A stretch of 64,000 bases of DNA from Prinia subflava (GCF_021018805.1 NC_086283.1:53820312-53884311); one strand, 5' to 3'; shown: positions 42,601-50,930, counted from the first letter of the stretch. The notes: generated by a model from the letters alone, not told the origin. A program made the numbers and translations.

Positions 42601-45600
42601 ACTGGAAAAGTGCTTGCACTGAGTATCGTCATTATTCCCACCACAAGTCATATGGACAGGCTCTGCCTCAGACCTGCCTGCAGCTGAAAAAGGTAGAGCT
42701 GCATTACACTTTGTCATGAACATATAGAAACAAATGAAATTAATATTGCATGACCATGTAGAATTGCAGAGAAGCATTACTGAACCCCTCTTCCTCTACA
42801 AAATTTGTTTAAGTGCATGGAGGAGTAAATCACCTTGAAGGAGCATTAGTAGTTGGGAAGGCTGGTTGTCTCTAACACTACACAAAAGCAGATCCAAGAT
42901 TTTTCTCATTGTAAACAAGAAAATTTAATATTGATACATTGTGCATTCACTTGAACTTTCAGTTATAAAATGAAGCCAGGCTGCAGCACAACTATAGCTG
43001 TTGCGTTAGTGGAGACAAGATTTCGCTTTGGCTGGGGGAGAAAAACACCCAGTCACTGGGACAAAGGAGAGCCTTGTCTTCAGCAGCACAGAAGGGCATG
43101 AGTTTTCCCTGAAGATCTTGATTCATCGGTATGTTTTCTTTGTGCTTGCAGTGGCAGATATTTACATTAGGCACATGATATTCTTCCTGTAAACATTGTT
43201 GGAAGAGAAATAAAGAAACCAACAATCCAATTTCCAAGGAAAAACAGAGAAGGAATTCTGCCTGAATACAATTTTACCTCCTACACTGACCAGCTAAATT
43301 CATCTAGGGATTTTAAAACTGTAGGATATACACAACTAGCAGGATAAATAACTAGCAAGAGTAAAATTTTTGCTTTAAATAAAAATACTCCATGCAAACA
43401 CTCTAAATGTACTAGAGAACAGACATTCACATTGACAGCTGAATCCTTCAACTCTGAAATCAATACATGCTTTGCTTTCTACACAACGTGTGCAGAAGTA
43501 CAGTAATAGTACTTGATTCATGTAATTAGAATAATATTATAATTAAAGACTCTATAGTATGTTCTCTGCTTGTAGAATCTGATCTAATTTCTGTGAGAAA
43601 TGCTCTTTTCCTATTATTGGGCTGTACAACAGACTCACAGTAGTTCAGGTCCATGAAGATCAAAAGAAAGGTTTTCAACAGAGCAACAGGCATCAATATC
43701 ATTATTTCATAGTCCAAATAACAGTGAAGGAAAATGGAAAGGGTACTAACTGATCTCTCAGGAATATGGTACAATAGGAGGGATTAATTACTTAAACCAA
43801 TGGTGTCTTTGTCACTTACTTCTCTCTCCCCTAATCTGCATGCATGCAGCTGTAAAACCCACAGTGATAAGCCAGTTTCATTAGTCTTTGTTAACACTGT
43901 TTGTGTACCTGGGTTGAGGGTAGCAGACTCTGAAGAAGTCAGTATTCTATCCTATTAAGACCATATGACTGAAACACACAACACATTTCTTAAACAGGAT
44001 GCTTTGGGACTGTGGGGTTTTTTATTATAACTATAAGCACAAAATCCTACTGATTATGTTTTTAGTCAAGCCATGCCAAATGATCAGTGATTAACCAACA
44101 GTACTACCTCAGTTTGACTGACAAAAGTTGAAATTAAATCTGATTAAAAGAAACCCAAACAAAATCGCACTTTTTTTTTTCTATAAAGAAGATAAATTTA
44201 ACCAAAAAGAGGAATGAAAAAGCTTTGCTGTAATGTGGTTTTTTGGTTTTTGGGGTTTTTTTAGTGAGAGCAAATCAACTCTGGCTAAAATAGAAAGAAA
44301 AAAAAAAGAGAAACATTTTTCCAAAGAGCCCTGAAGTCTTCTAGAGGAAGGCGGCATACGATGCAGTTTTCTCTTTGTTAGCTCCATTTAAGGCTGTGCT
44401 TTGCAGTCTGGGTTAGCCACCAAAGAGAGACAGGAATTCAGTTCAACCCTAAGCACACACTTAACTTCCAGTGTACAAAGGTAGCCTCAATTATTTCAAG
44501 GAGAATGTTCCCATAAACGGTGTCATGCAGGAATGTTTGCAGAACTGAAGCCTTTACTTGGGGATGTGTTTGAACAGCTTCACAATGATGTCTGTTTTCC
44601 ACATCAGATATAAACTGCTATTATTTCCTCACAAGGAATGAAAGTGTTAAAATGTTAGGGAAATAATTGCAGTTAAGATTATCTTCTTTGAATAGTTTGC
44701 TAAATATTAATAATTTAACATCCTTTTTGTTGAAATATAATTTCCCAGACTTGCAGTGGTTCTTTTGGATGAAACAGTTCTTCCTTTCTCTCTCTCAGAT
44801 ACTATATTTCTATCTGATTTTTAACATTAGATTTACCCAGGTCTGTTCTATACTACAGTGTTGGCTTTAAATCTTACTGTTTTTTTCAGATATACTTCAT
44901 ATAAGTACATAAAATTATACAGTATTTTTGGTTTATTTGCTTTTGAACTGCTGAACAACAGCATTTCAAACTCATTGACACCTGTTACAAAATCCAGCCA
45001 CAAGTTACCTGAAGACAGAAATGCATTTGCCTCTTGACCGTTGTGATCTTACTTAAATAAAACAAACTCCAAAAATTCTATAACATTACCCAGTTATACT
45101 CATCAGTAGACATTTATTATTGGAAAAAACAGTTTACATTGAAACATTTAACTGTTGTTGCATTACTCAGGTTTTTTTACAATTTTTATTTTATTCTACA
45201 CGTTTGTTTTTCTGACAACATGAACTTTTATAATCTCTCCCTATAGTAATCAGTCTCAGTATAGGGAAAGTGCTGAGCTCTTTAAGGACTTTCAACACAG
45301 CAAACTACTTCCCTTTCTTTTTTTTTTTTTTTTCCCCTAATTATTTGTTATTTGTTAAACAGTCCAGCAGCAGCATTAAGTAACATATCAGTACCTGACT
45401 ACTTTATGTCCCCAATACAGTTATGGTCATTGTCTGATTTGTTACTAAAATGTTTTTTGGGTTGTTTTTGTGAAAATTTTTATGTTATAATATATAAAAA
45501 TGCAACATGAAATCTACTGTGAGGAAAAAATGTAGAAAGTGCTAGCACTTTTATGGTTGAAAACAATCCCATTGCAGCAGACCATGGAGATCAGAATATA

Positions 45601-48600
45601 GCTACAGTTTGCCATAAACCTACACACTTTTTAAGCATTAGAGTTACACTGCCCATTTTAAAAATGAGTAATATGTGAAAAAGTGGGAACAGCAGTGAAC
45701 TCTCAGCTTTTTCATACATTGCACATAGGAATTCTGGAATTTTGTGTCTCTTACTTCAGAAGACTCCAACAGGAGCTATCAAACTGCCCAGTAGTTACAA
45801 TTAACCCTGTCCCATGACAAATTTTCTGTTTTAAATGTGGATTAATGAGAAAATTGCAACCCAGTGCACATTTGCACACACACACATTAAAAAAAAAAAA
45901 AAAAAGCTTTGCTGGTTAAAAACAAATCTAATTTTTGTCTCATTTAAAAATGGAATTTTCTAAAAGGCATATGGTACTAATTAAACATGGTATGAGTCCT
46001 CCAGACAGTCAGTATAGGCATGAGGTATCCAAGGAATGTTTCCCCTCAGTATACATTATCTGTGTATTGATTTGATGGTCTGATTGGATAAAAGCCTTGC
46101 TAGCAAACAATGTTTAAGGATTTGGGAACTGTACTTCTATTCTTATCCATAAAAATGCTGCAGTTGCCAAGGAAAACTGAGATAGTTAATAAGCAAGCAA
46201 ATTAGGAACTAATCAGGACCAGTTTATTTTCATTCATTCATTAACCACTTATTTTGGTGTTTATTTTCAATCTTTGTTTTTACATTTAGAGCACTGTTCT
46301 GTGATTCTTATGCCAGAAACCACAAAATTAAAGTCATCATCCTATTTTTTTAACAGAAACAATAAACTAGATTCCATGAATTTTAATGGCAAACAAACCC
46401 CTAAAAGTAAGTTTTCTGATTGATTTTGAAAATCCATATATGTATAGCGTGTATAAATACACTTTCATGTACCCAACATCAATTGCAGTAATTAAATATT
46501 TGTTCTACTATCTCTGTTAGGTATGGGTAAATTACTAACTGTAAATGTTAGTCCACTTCTAACAACTTTAATTCTCTTTTCAATTCAAAGATATCAGCTT
46601 CTTCTAGCATATAGTACGTCAACTACGGAAAGGATTAAGAAATTGAATCCTGTGTTTGTTCTGATTCATAATGATCACTTCAGGTAAAAACTAACAGCAG
46701 CAGTGTATTCCCACAGTCCTTATTGGGCTTATACTATATTAAGCAAAATAACAAGTAAAATGGTTGAATCCCCTGAGCTAATGTGAAAATGGTGAATGGC
46801 CTTCTGTTAACCAGTGTATTTCTGTGCAAAAGAACATCAGAGTCTCAACACCATGCCTAGCATCAATGGGTTATTTTTATTGAGACACTTCTTGAAGAGT
46901 AACAGAGCAGCAGTTTGTGGCTTTAAAGGTAGCACTGACTCCCTTGTAGTTCCAGTAAATTTCAGAGTAGTGAAAAAGACAGTACAATTTCAATAGTGCT
47001 CTGAATTGGCCAACTTACTCAATCTACCACCACCTGCTAAATCTATTATCACCACTAACACAAAGAAATGAAAACTGCTTCCTCATCCCCCACAGCTAAA
47101 TATGCACTCTGCTTTTGATAATGAGACTTGAGAAAAAGCAGTGAGAGTTAAGAAACAAGGGTGACACTGAGTTTTAAATCATCCTGAAATAAAGTCACCT
47201 GTGACTCTTACACCAAAAATAAGATGACACTAAAAATAGACCTGTAATATTAATAGCCTGCTGCAAAACAGTTTAACACTTAAGATACAAAAGCCTATTT
47301 GCAAATGAAACATGGCAACTGAAGAATGAATTCTGGAAAATAATGTTACTTTTACACTTTCTGCACACTATGCTGAAAGGTGTAACTAGACTCTTACCTA
47401 ACTACAAAAAACATTGCACATACATAGAATCTTGAAGGTTCTACTTTAACAGGTGGTTTCAGAACATTTTCAAAGCATATGGAAACATTAAGTTTACCCT
47501 GTAAACTTAAGATCCTCTGCTCTTGACATGCTGTATCAATGAACTGAAAAGAGCAATAACATTTAAGGTGGCTGAATTCTCATTATGTAAAACAAGCTGC
47601 ATTTTCCTGCTCTACCCACAACATTATTTCTCATTGTGAAACAGATTAAGAATTGTGCTCTCTGTCTTACTGCTCAAAGATTTCAAATATCATTTCACTT
47701 TAAAAACACACTTCCCCTTGGAGGTTTCTAAAACTGAAAAATTCCTGCATGATTAACAGTTCTCCTCACATCAAGGAGTCTTTCCTCCTGTATATTGCAC
47801 CAGACATATTGAAAGCCTACGTATAGAAGATATATACAGTATGCTAGATGACACTGAAAACCTAAATTCAGAAGAAGGCTGAAAAAACCCAAATCAAATC
47901 AGCTTTTAGCTTAGGAATAAGATTTTTATACAGCTGTAGAACATTATTTGCAGGTTTGCTTTAATGTAACAAATTAACACAGCTTCCCAACCCTTCCTTC
48001 CTGCATTTACATTTCATGTATTATGCACCAAAAAAAAAAAAAAAAACCAAAAAAACCCAAAACAAAAACAAAAACAAAAACCAAGCACAAACAGAGATCA
48101 TTTCAGCCTGACTATCCTGGCAGCAAAACCAGCAGAGAATTTTTCACTGATAAAAACAGAGAATGGAAGAAAACAGACCAACCTTCACAATGTACGTCAC
48201 ACCAGGTCCCAGGATCTTCTCACTCGAGTGCAGCCATCCTCGAGAGGATTTATTGACAAAACTGCTAGTTTGATTCCAATCTTCACTTCCAAGGAGCATT
48301 TCCTCTGACCGTGCTTTTTTCCCCATACTCATCTTGCTCACGTCCTGCTGAGAACACGAAGTGGCAGAGACAAGGTTACATGTGTTGTCTGAAGCCCCTG
48401 CTGCTGAACTAGAAGCACTCGAGCTTCCCTGCAATTTGGAGACAGCAAGCTCCTTTACTGCAGAGGAGAGGTTTTTGATACCCAAAAAGCTGCCCGTGCT
48501 AGAGAGTTTCAAGTGGGACACTTTATGGATGAGGGTACACAGGGTGGTGGGTCCATCTTCTTGTTCCTTGCGGAGACCCTCTGGTGAGACCAGGTACGAA

Positions 48601-48722
48601 GGTGAAGCTGAAGTTGTAGGAACTGCTGAGACCTTGCTGTTCATGGGCAAATTGTGAATAAGATCATCAACAGATGTCACAGAATCATTCCTGAAGCGGT
48701 TATACTTTGTACGTTGAAGCAT
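369..48722 (-). CDS. SHC3: SHC3 adaptor protein gene (11 coding exons, 3' end outside window)
   Basis: SHC3 is a cytoplasmic adaptor of the Shc family, mainly neuronal. Its PTB and SH2 domains bind phosphotyrosines on receptors such as Trk, and its own phosphorylated tyrosines recruit Grb2 to feed Ras/MAPK signalling. Eleven exons on the minus strand join in frame into 590 codons: residues 1-170 CH2, about 171-343 PTB, 344-536 CH1, and from W537 the SH2, with the pTyr-binding arginine at R560 in FLVRKS. I assign SHC3 rather than SHC1, SHC2 or SHC4 because of PPPGGF in CH1, EQxYYQ in the next exon, [12 protein letters not shown] and RKSTTNPGS in the SH2, and the [14 protein letters not shown] start. 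Every junction is AG/GT and phase-compatible. The terminal exon (rest of SH2, stop, 3'UTR) lies left of the window. Human SHC3 has 594 residues by recall; this one would be somewhat longer, mainly because of exon 1. Confidence 0.96.
665..2784 (-). other. SHC3: SHC3 intron 10
   Basis: About 2.1 kb of AT-rich intron. Apart from the AT palindrome at 2694-2718, no element or exon is recognisable. Confidence 0.9.
2694..2718. repeat. Near-perfect 25-bp AT palindrome
   Basis: ATTA7, TATATAT, T5AAT: one base short of a perfect inverted repeat. It lies in SHC3 intron 10, about 70 bases downstream (in gene direction) of the exon 10 donor. Confidence 0.75.
2785..2979 (-). CDS. SHC3: SHC3 coding exon 10: CH1 with YVN and DLFDM motifs
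   Basis: This 195-nt exon completes G427 and encodes residues 428-491 plus one base of K492. It holds I449-Y450-V451-N452-T453, the second Grb2-binding tyrosine (SHC1 Tyr317 type), and an acidic stretch ending in K486-DLFDM-491. That forms an alpha-adaptin-type motif completed by KPFEDAL in the next exon. The acceptor is TTTTTTAG and the donor TGA|GTGAGT. Near its start it reads [11 protein letters not shown] where human SHC3 has SDIYSTPEG (recalled), so a tyrosine is replaced by C432. Confidence 0.94.
2980..3847 (-). other. SHC3: SHC3 intron 9
   Basis: 868 bases with no recognisable element. A pyrimidine-rich stretch containing TTTTGTTTTG (minus-strand complement A-rich) lies at about 3000-3015. 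Confidence 0.9.
3848..3944 (-). CDS. SHC3: SHC3 coding exon 9: CH1, EQIYYQ segment
   Basis: This 97-nt exon encodes residues 395-426 and one base of G427: [20 protein letters not shown], then [12 protein letters not shown]. It matches human SHC3 GKEQTYYQGRHLG...EDWQQ..LRQG (recalled). Y405-Y406 is a second tyrosine pair, but without the +2 Asn needed for Grb2. The acceptor is CCATTCTAG and the donor AAG|GTGAGT. Because 97 is not a multiple of three, skipping it would shift the frame in the remaining CH1 and SH2. Confidence 0.94.
3945..4917 (-). other. SHC3: SHC3 intron 8
   Basis: 973 bases beginning with the weak donor GTCAAT. Nothing else is recognised. The part at 4660-4810 is slightly richer in G and C but matches no family I know. 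Confidence 0.9.
4918..5071 (-). CDS. SHC3: SHC3 coding exon 8: start of CH1 with YYN Grb2 site
   Basis: This 154-nt exon finishes R343 and encodes residues 344-394. After [19 protein letters not shown] come Y363-Y364-N365, the paired tyrosines that, when phosphorylated, bind the Grb2 SH2 domain (established for Shc proteins). [18 protein letters not shown] is specific to the SHC3 type. The acceptor CCTTACAG is good. The donor GAG|GTCAAT has C at +3 and no G at +5, so it is unusually weak. Reading through would add [10 protein letters not shown] and then stop. The join to exon 9 is in phase 0. Confidence 0.95.
5072..6120 (-). other. SHC3: SHC3 intron 7
   Basis: 1,049 bases of ordinary intron. 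No repeat or RNA gene seen. Confidence 0.9.
6121..6247 (-). CDS. SHC3: SHC3 coding exon 7: PTB C-terminal helix
   Basis: This 127-nt exon completes A301 and encodes residues 302-342 plus two bases of R343. It carries [20 protein letters not shown] and [19 protein letters not shown]. The long helix around [13 protein letters not shown] closes the PTB binding groove, with F323 and F327 in the usual Shc positions. The acceptor is TTTCATTTAG and the donor TAG|GTGAGT. This exon ends the PTB; the CH1 linker begins in the next. Confidence 0.95.
7571..7590. repeat. Short CAG repeat
   Basis: CAGCAGCAGCAGCAACAGCA in SHC3 intron 6. It is short, interrupted, and not in any supported coding frame. Confidence 0.8.
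9440..9464. repeat. Three tandem AGTTAAAA units
   Basis: AGTTAAAA is repeated about three times in a row within SHC3 intron 6; a small local tandem duplication. Confidence 0.8.
10170..10221 (-). CDS. SHC3: SHC3 coding exon 6: [20 protein letters not shown]
   Basis: This 52-nt exon encodes residues 284-300 ([17 protein letters not shown]) and the first base of A301. The acceptor is TTTTTTGACAG and the donor GAG|GTAAGT, a near-consensus site. The sequence matches the PTB stretch [24 protein letters not shown] of all Shc proteins. It joins in phase to exon 7, which begins CT to complete the alanine codon. Confidence 0.95.
10222..14770 (-). other. SHC3: SHC3 intron 5
   Basis: 4.5 kb. No identified transposon. 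A stretch around 12.9-13.23 kb ends in AATAAAGCTGTGACC followed by T/G-rich sequence and could be a decayed LTR-like piece (see findings). The rest is featureless. Confidence 0.9.
14771..14824 (-). CDS. SHC3: SHC3 coding exon 5: [21 protein letters not shown]
   Basis: This 54-nt micro-exon encodes exactly 18 residues, 266-283 ([18 protein letters not shown]). This block is almost identical across SHC1-3 and forms strands of the phosphopeptide-binding PTB. The acceptor is CATACAG and the donor CCG|GTAAGC. It was recognised by its translation and splice sites; its short length hides it from ordinary ORF searches. Position 273 is M followed by Q, as in SHC1, where human SHC3 has R (recalled). 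Confidence 0.95.
14825..17965 (-). other. SHC3: SHC3 intron 4
   Basis: 3.1 kb. Holds a T-run near 16275, a degenerate repeat of AGAACATA-like units at 16030-16100 and the G-rich run at 17003. Overlapping open frames near 16.5-16.8 kb on both strands match nothing I recognise. Confidence 0.9.
17003..17020 (+). repeat. G-rich run (G8-A-GG-A-G6)
   Basis: Eighteen bases with only two A. It is plus-strand G-rich, so C-rich in the SHC3 RNA. It does not strictly fit four G3 runs with spacer loops. Located in SHC3 intron 4. Confidence 0.8.
17966..18085 (-). CDS. SHC3: SHC3 coding exon 4: PTB core strands
   Basis: This 120-nt exon (40 codons, phase 0 at both ends) encodes residues 226-265, from [20 protein letters not shown] to NLMNPDTKQ. 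The acceptor is preceded by a run of C and T (CCCCCCTCCTCACAG) and the donor is CAG|GTGAGT, both strong. [16 protein letters not shown] is nearly invariant in SHC3. Being a multiple of three with phase-0 ends, it could be skipped without a frameshift, but skipping would remove central beta strands of the PTB. Confidence 0.96.
18248..18303. repeat. TAC/TAT trinucleotide microsatellite
   Basis: An imperfect run of TAC and ACT units passes into pure TAT/ATT units, then TAATAATAATA. It is likely polymorphic in length. It lies in SHC3 intron 3, about 170 bases upstream (in gene direction) of the exon 4 acceptor. Confidence 0.9.
18583..18634 (+). mobile_element. CR1 LINE terminal fragment
   Basis: About 50 bp of CR1 3' end: GGGGACTAGATGACCTCCAA, then GACCCTTCCAACCCAAAATA and TTCTATGA. 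This is the extreme 3' terminus with its end motif, in plus orientation, inside SHC3 intron 3. The region just upstream (18540-18582) may belong to the same copy but is too diverged to call. Confidence 0.8.
20683..20746 (-). CDS. SHC3: SHC3 coding exon 3: PTB, second part
   Basis: This 64-nt exon supplies the last base of R204 and residues 205-225 ([21 protein letters not shown]). The acceptor is TCTTCAG and the donor [22 protein letters not shown] followed by a basic run is the conserved Shc PTB helix and loop. The loop here reads AKRPFKKRK against AKGAFKKRK in the human protein (recalled). Together, exons 2 and 3 make exactly 45 codons. The donor lacks the usual G at +5, so it is only moderately strong. 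Confidence 0.95.
21672..21750. repeat. A/C-rich tract with A12 run
   Basis: CAAACCC, AACCAGCC and a run of twelve A around 21714-21725. Low-complexity sequence in SHC3 intron 2. Confidence 0.75.
23773..24219 (+). mobile_element. CR1 LINE, 5'-truncated 3' end
   Basis: A typical chicken-repeat-1 tail. It begins near AAGGGCCACCAAGATGA, continues through GGATGGAGCACCTTTCCTAT, GTTAGGAAGAAATTCT, GAGGCACTGGAACAGG and CCCCATCCCTGGAAGTGTTC, and ends with GGTCCCTTCCAACTCAAACC and TGATTCTATGA, the short terminal repeat unit of CR1. It is truncated at 5' as usual and has an internal deletion near 23860-23880. It sits in SHC3 intron 2, antisense to the gene. Open frames across it on both strands are remnants, not genes. 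Confidence 0.92.
32884..32954 (-). CDS. SHC3: SHC3 coding exon 2: PTB, first part
   Basis: This 71-nt exon continues the PTB with residues 181-203 ([20 protein letters not shown]...) and two bases of R204. The acceptor is preceded by a pyrimidine-rich tract (TTTCTTTTTTCTTATAG) and the donor is [24 protein letters not shown] is the family hallmark after the first PTB beta strand. The exon lies isolated between introns of about 15.2 and 12.1 kb. The residues before the donor read MQVAR where mammalian SHC3 has TQITR, a modest lineage difference. Its length and phase fit exactly between exons 1 and 3. Confidence 0.95.
37828..37901. repeat. A/C-rich low-complexity tract, G-quadruplex-capable on minus strand
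   Basis: Runs of A alternate with runs of C: C7, A7, C3, A6, C3, A6, C3, ACCA, C4 between 37859 and 37901. The minus strand, which is the sense strand of SHC3 intron 1, therefore has G-runs of at least three separated by loops of at most seven, fitting the standard quadruplex rule. Confidence 0.85.
44236..44262. repeat. T/G-rich low-complexity tract
   Basis: GGTTTTTTGGTTTTTGGGGT followed by a T-run. It is the mirror composition of the A/C patches, here with T/G on the plus strand. A separate T10 run lies at 44171-44180. Confidence 0.75.
45318..45333. repeat. Poly-T run of 16
   Basis: Homopolymer in SHC3 intron 1, flanked by CCCTTTC and CCCC. Confidence 0.9.
45875..45905. repeat. (CA)6 followed by poly-A of 17
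   Basis: A short CA repeat (45875-45886) leads into ATT and then seventeen A. It is a compound microsatellite in SHC3 intron 1. Confidence 0.85.
48030..48084. repeat. Poly-A followed by A/C-rich tract near the exon 1 donor
   Basis: Seventeen A (48030-48046), then CCAAAAAAACCC and repeated CAAAAA units. In SHC3 RNA this reads as a U/G-rich stretch about 100 nt downstream of the exon 1 splice donor. It is simple sequence with no sign of an attached retroposon body. Confidence 0.85.
48183..48722 (-). CDS. SHC3: SHC3 coding exon 1: CH2 region and start of PTB
   Basis: The exon encodes residues 1-180, from [14 protein letters not shown] to GPGVTYIVK, and ends in phase 0 at AAG followed by donor GTTGGT. 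The ATG at 48722-48720 is chosen because the N-terminus matches mammalian SHC3 and an in-frame TAG lies nine bases upstream (48731-48729). Residues 98-112 are Ser/Ala-rich low-complexity sequence. [10 protein letters not shown] (67-75) is a conserved CH2 block. Methionines 131 and 133 sit where the p52-type Shc isoform begins; M133 has A at -3 and G at +4, while M1 has G at -3 and C at +4. Residues F155-H165 ([11 protein letters not shown]) resemble the segment before the PTB in SHC1. The PTB starts near G172. The 5'UTR and any upstream non-coding exon are not determined. Confidence 0.95.
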
Positions 48723-48728
48723 GCCCTT

Positions 48729-48746
48729 CTATCTGCTTTCCTGCAT
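48729..48746 (-). other. Five-codon upstream ORF ending just before the SHC3 start
   Basis: An ATG at 48746-48744 opens a frame of five codons (MQESR) closed by TAG at 48731-48729, leaving six bases before the SHC3 ATG. It is in the same frame as SHC3. If this stretch is in the mature 5'UTR, it could dampen initiation at the main start. No transcript evidence is available, and a splice acceptor between it and the start cannot be excluded. Confidence 0.4.
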
Positions 48747-49753
48747 ATGTTCTGGCAAATCTGATGCCAATGCAGGAGATGCCTGTACTAACATAGCAAG
48801 CAATTCATAACAACACGGAGGGTTAATAAGAGTTTAGGGTAAAAAAGAAAAGAGTATAAGGAAAAATTTCGTTTGGTTCCCTGTTAAGGTTGGGTGAAGT
48901 AACAGTTTTCTGTGACTGAGATCCCAGTCCTGCTTAGAGCTGCCAACTCGCTCACAGCAAAAGCATGACTCACACAAATGAGAAGGACCCTTTTCAACAA
49001 AAGGCTGTGAACACTGCAAATCACTTCCTGTAGCCAAAAAAAAAGGAGAGAGAAGAAAAAAAAAACCCACATCCACCCACTTACAGCACACTAGCACCAA
49101 TCAATTCTCAAATTCCCTTTTCCTATCTTCTCAAACAGATACTTCCTCCCAACCTTTAATTCCTATCCCCTCCCACCACCCTTTTAGTACCAAAGGCAAT
49201 TACCTTCAAAACTGAATATTCATCTGTTAAAATGTTCTTCCACCTCATATATTTGTGAAACCATAAAGAAATCACAATTAGATAGCTAGTATCTGGATTA
49301 TTTTTGCATAAATATAATCCCTCTCTCTTGCCCCTGCAGCAGAACACAGACACCTTAAACGTTTTAAGAACAGATGATCAGAACTAAAGAATATATAATT
49401 TTTTTTCCACAAAAGCAGCGTACCAGTGCCTTTTTGTCAATGCTGTCCTTCACAGAAACTGTAACATTCAAATTTTGATAGAGAAAGAAACCCTTCTTCC
49501 CTATTACTTTACAAGAACATTCTATTTTAATGCAGGAATTACATAAGTACCTATGTGTGAAGAAAAGTATTTTTCTGATGTCCGACAACAGGCTTAACAG
49601 ATGTTTTTTCTTTCTCAACTGATATTCACTCCGAAGAAAAACATGAAGAGGATCTTCAATTCACTGGAATGTTTGGTTTAATTCTGAAAAACTGAAAAAG
49701 CCCTGAAAGAATATTAAAAAGTCCAGGTAGCAGCAAACTGACACCCTGCAGTG

Positions 49754-49779
49754 AAAAAAAAAAAAAAAAAAAAAAAAAA
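49754..49779. repeat. Poly-A run of 26
   Basis: The longest homopolymer in the window, in upstream sequence. No recognisable SINE or processed copy precedes it. Confidence 0.9.
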
Positions 49780-50419
49780 GCCTTTATTAAGCATGTCAGT
49801 CACAAACATTTGATCTGGAGAAGTAGCAAAATATGCACAAAAAGGTATTTAATTCCTCCTGCAATTTCTTTAAAAGTCAAAATGTGTACAAACAATGTGA
49901 TATACAGTGACCATCACAAGCCATATGGCTTTTCCCATAAATCAATCTTCTTTGCAAAACATTTTTTGTATGTAGGACAATACACTGCATTATAAACAAA
50001 TTCAGACCAGAGAAGTTGCATAGTGCAAAGTAATTTTTAAAATAAATTACTATCTGCAGCACACCTTAAATGAAAAAAGCCTAAGGAATTCCTTCCTTCT
50101 CCTACGACTAAAGGCTGCAGTATACAAACTGCAAATACAGTGAAACAGCCGGCTTAAATACAGGTATTTAATTAGTATATTCAGGACATACTGAATTAAG
50201 TCAGCACCTCTTATCCCAGCAGTGATGAATAATGGCAATGTCCTAGTCAATGTAAAGCGGTTTTCTACTGATCTGCAGAACATCCTTTCATCATCACACT
50301 GCAAACCTGCTTCAGCATCCTCACAGCATTCATTCCTCTCGTCATCCTCCTAGCACAGCAACAGCAAATATACACACCATAGCCTATTTTTACGTGTCTC
50401 TACTGCCCAGAAAACCCTA

Positions 50420-50930
50420 CTGCTCCCGAGCGGCTCTCCTCATTAGAAGCGGCCAGCAGGACTGCAAAATGTGAATGAGATGCTGCGCGTGTGAATGAAA
50501 GGGCTGGCTAGCATCCCCACATTTCTGTGAATGAAGCGAGGCCTCGCAGCCTCTGCCAGGCAATCCCTTGGGTGCTCACCAGCCCAGCCAATACCAGCCG
50601 GCTTTGATGACTCATTCAGCAAAGCCTTGCTAAATAGTGGAAGATCCCATTCCCAGCACAGGCGGCACCTTTTTTGCTGCAACACCAGAAAATGAAGCCG
50701 GCGTGTCAGCAGACGGGAGTGGGTCGCGAAACCCCCGTGGAAGACAGGGTGTTGCCAGAGAAATGCCTGGGGTGTCCACAGGAGCAGCAGGTGAGGAAAA
50801 ACGTGGAGTCAGATCCGTGTTTCTCCCCGACTGTGTTCATTCAGCCAATTCATTTACATCCAGATAGGAACATGAATGTGCACATTTCGTTTGATATTCG
50901 ATTGCTCTCTGCGCGCCCGCAGATTCACAG
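50420..50930. promoter_or_regulatory. CpG-enriched patch, candidate SHC3 promoter or 5'UTR exon
   Basis: By eye I count over twenty CpG dinucleotides here, including GCGCG runs near 50484 and 50911 and TCGCG near 50725, in a window where CpG is otherwise rare. It lies about 1.7-2.2 kb upstream of the SHC3 ATG. On the minus strand, CTG|GTGAGC at 50580/50579 is a strong donor that could end a non-coding first exon. A TGACTCA (AP-1 type) lies at 50608-50614 and a CCAAT at 50588-50592. A plus-strand CAG|GTGAGG also occurs near 50790, so direction is not settled. No TATA box is evident. Confidence 0.4.

Larger units (their letters stand above)
32955..48182 (-). other. SHC3: SHC3 intron 1 (between coding exons 1 and 2)
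   Basis: 15.2 kb, the longest intron in the window. It holds homopolymers (T12 near 34950, T16 at 45318), the quadruplex-capable tract at 37828 and the T/G tract at 44236. No exon, transposon or RNA gene recognised. Confidence 0.9.

Noticed and set aside
48361..48657. 98-codon plus-strand frame opposite SHC3 exon 1
   Set aside because: Antisense shadow of the conserved SHC3 coding frame.
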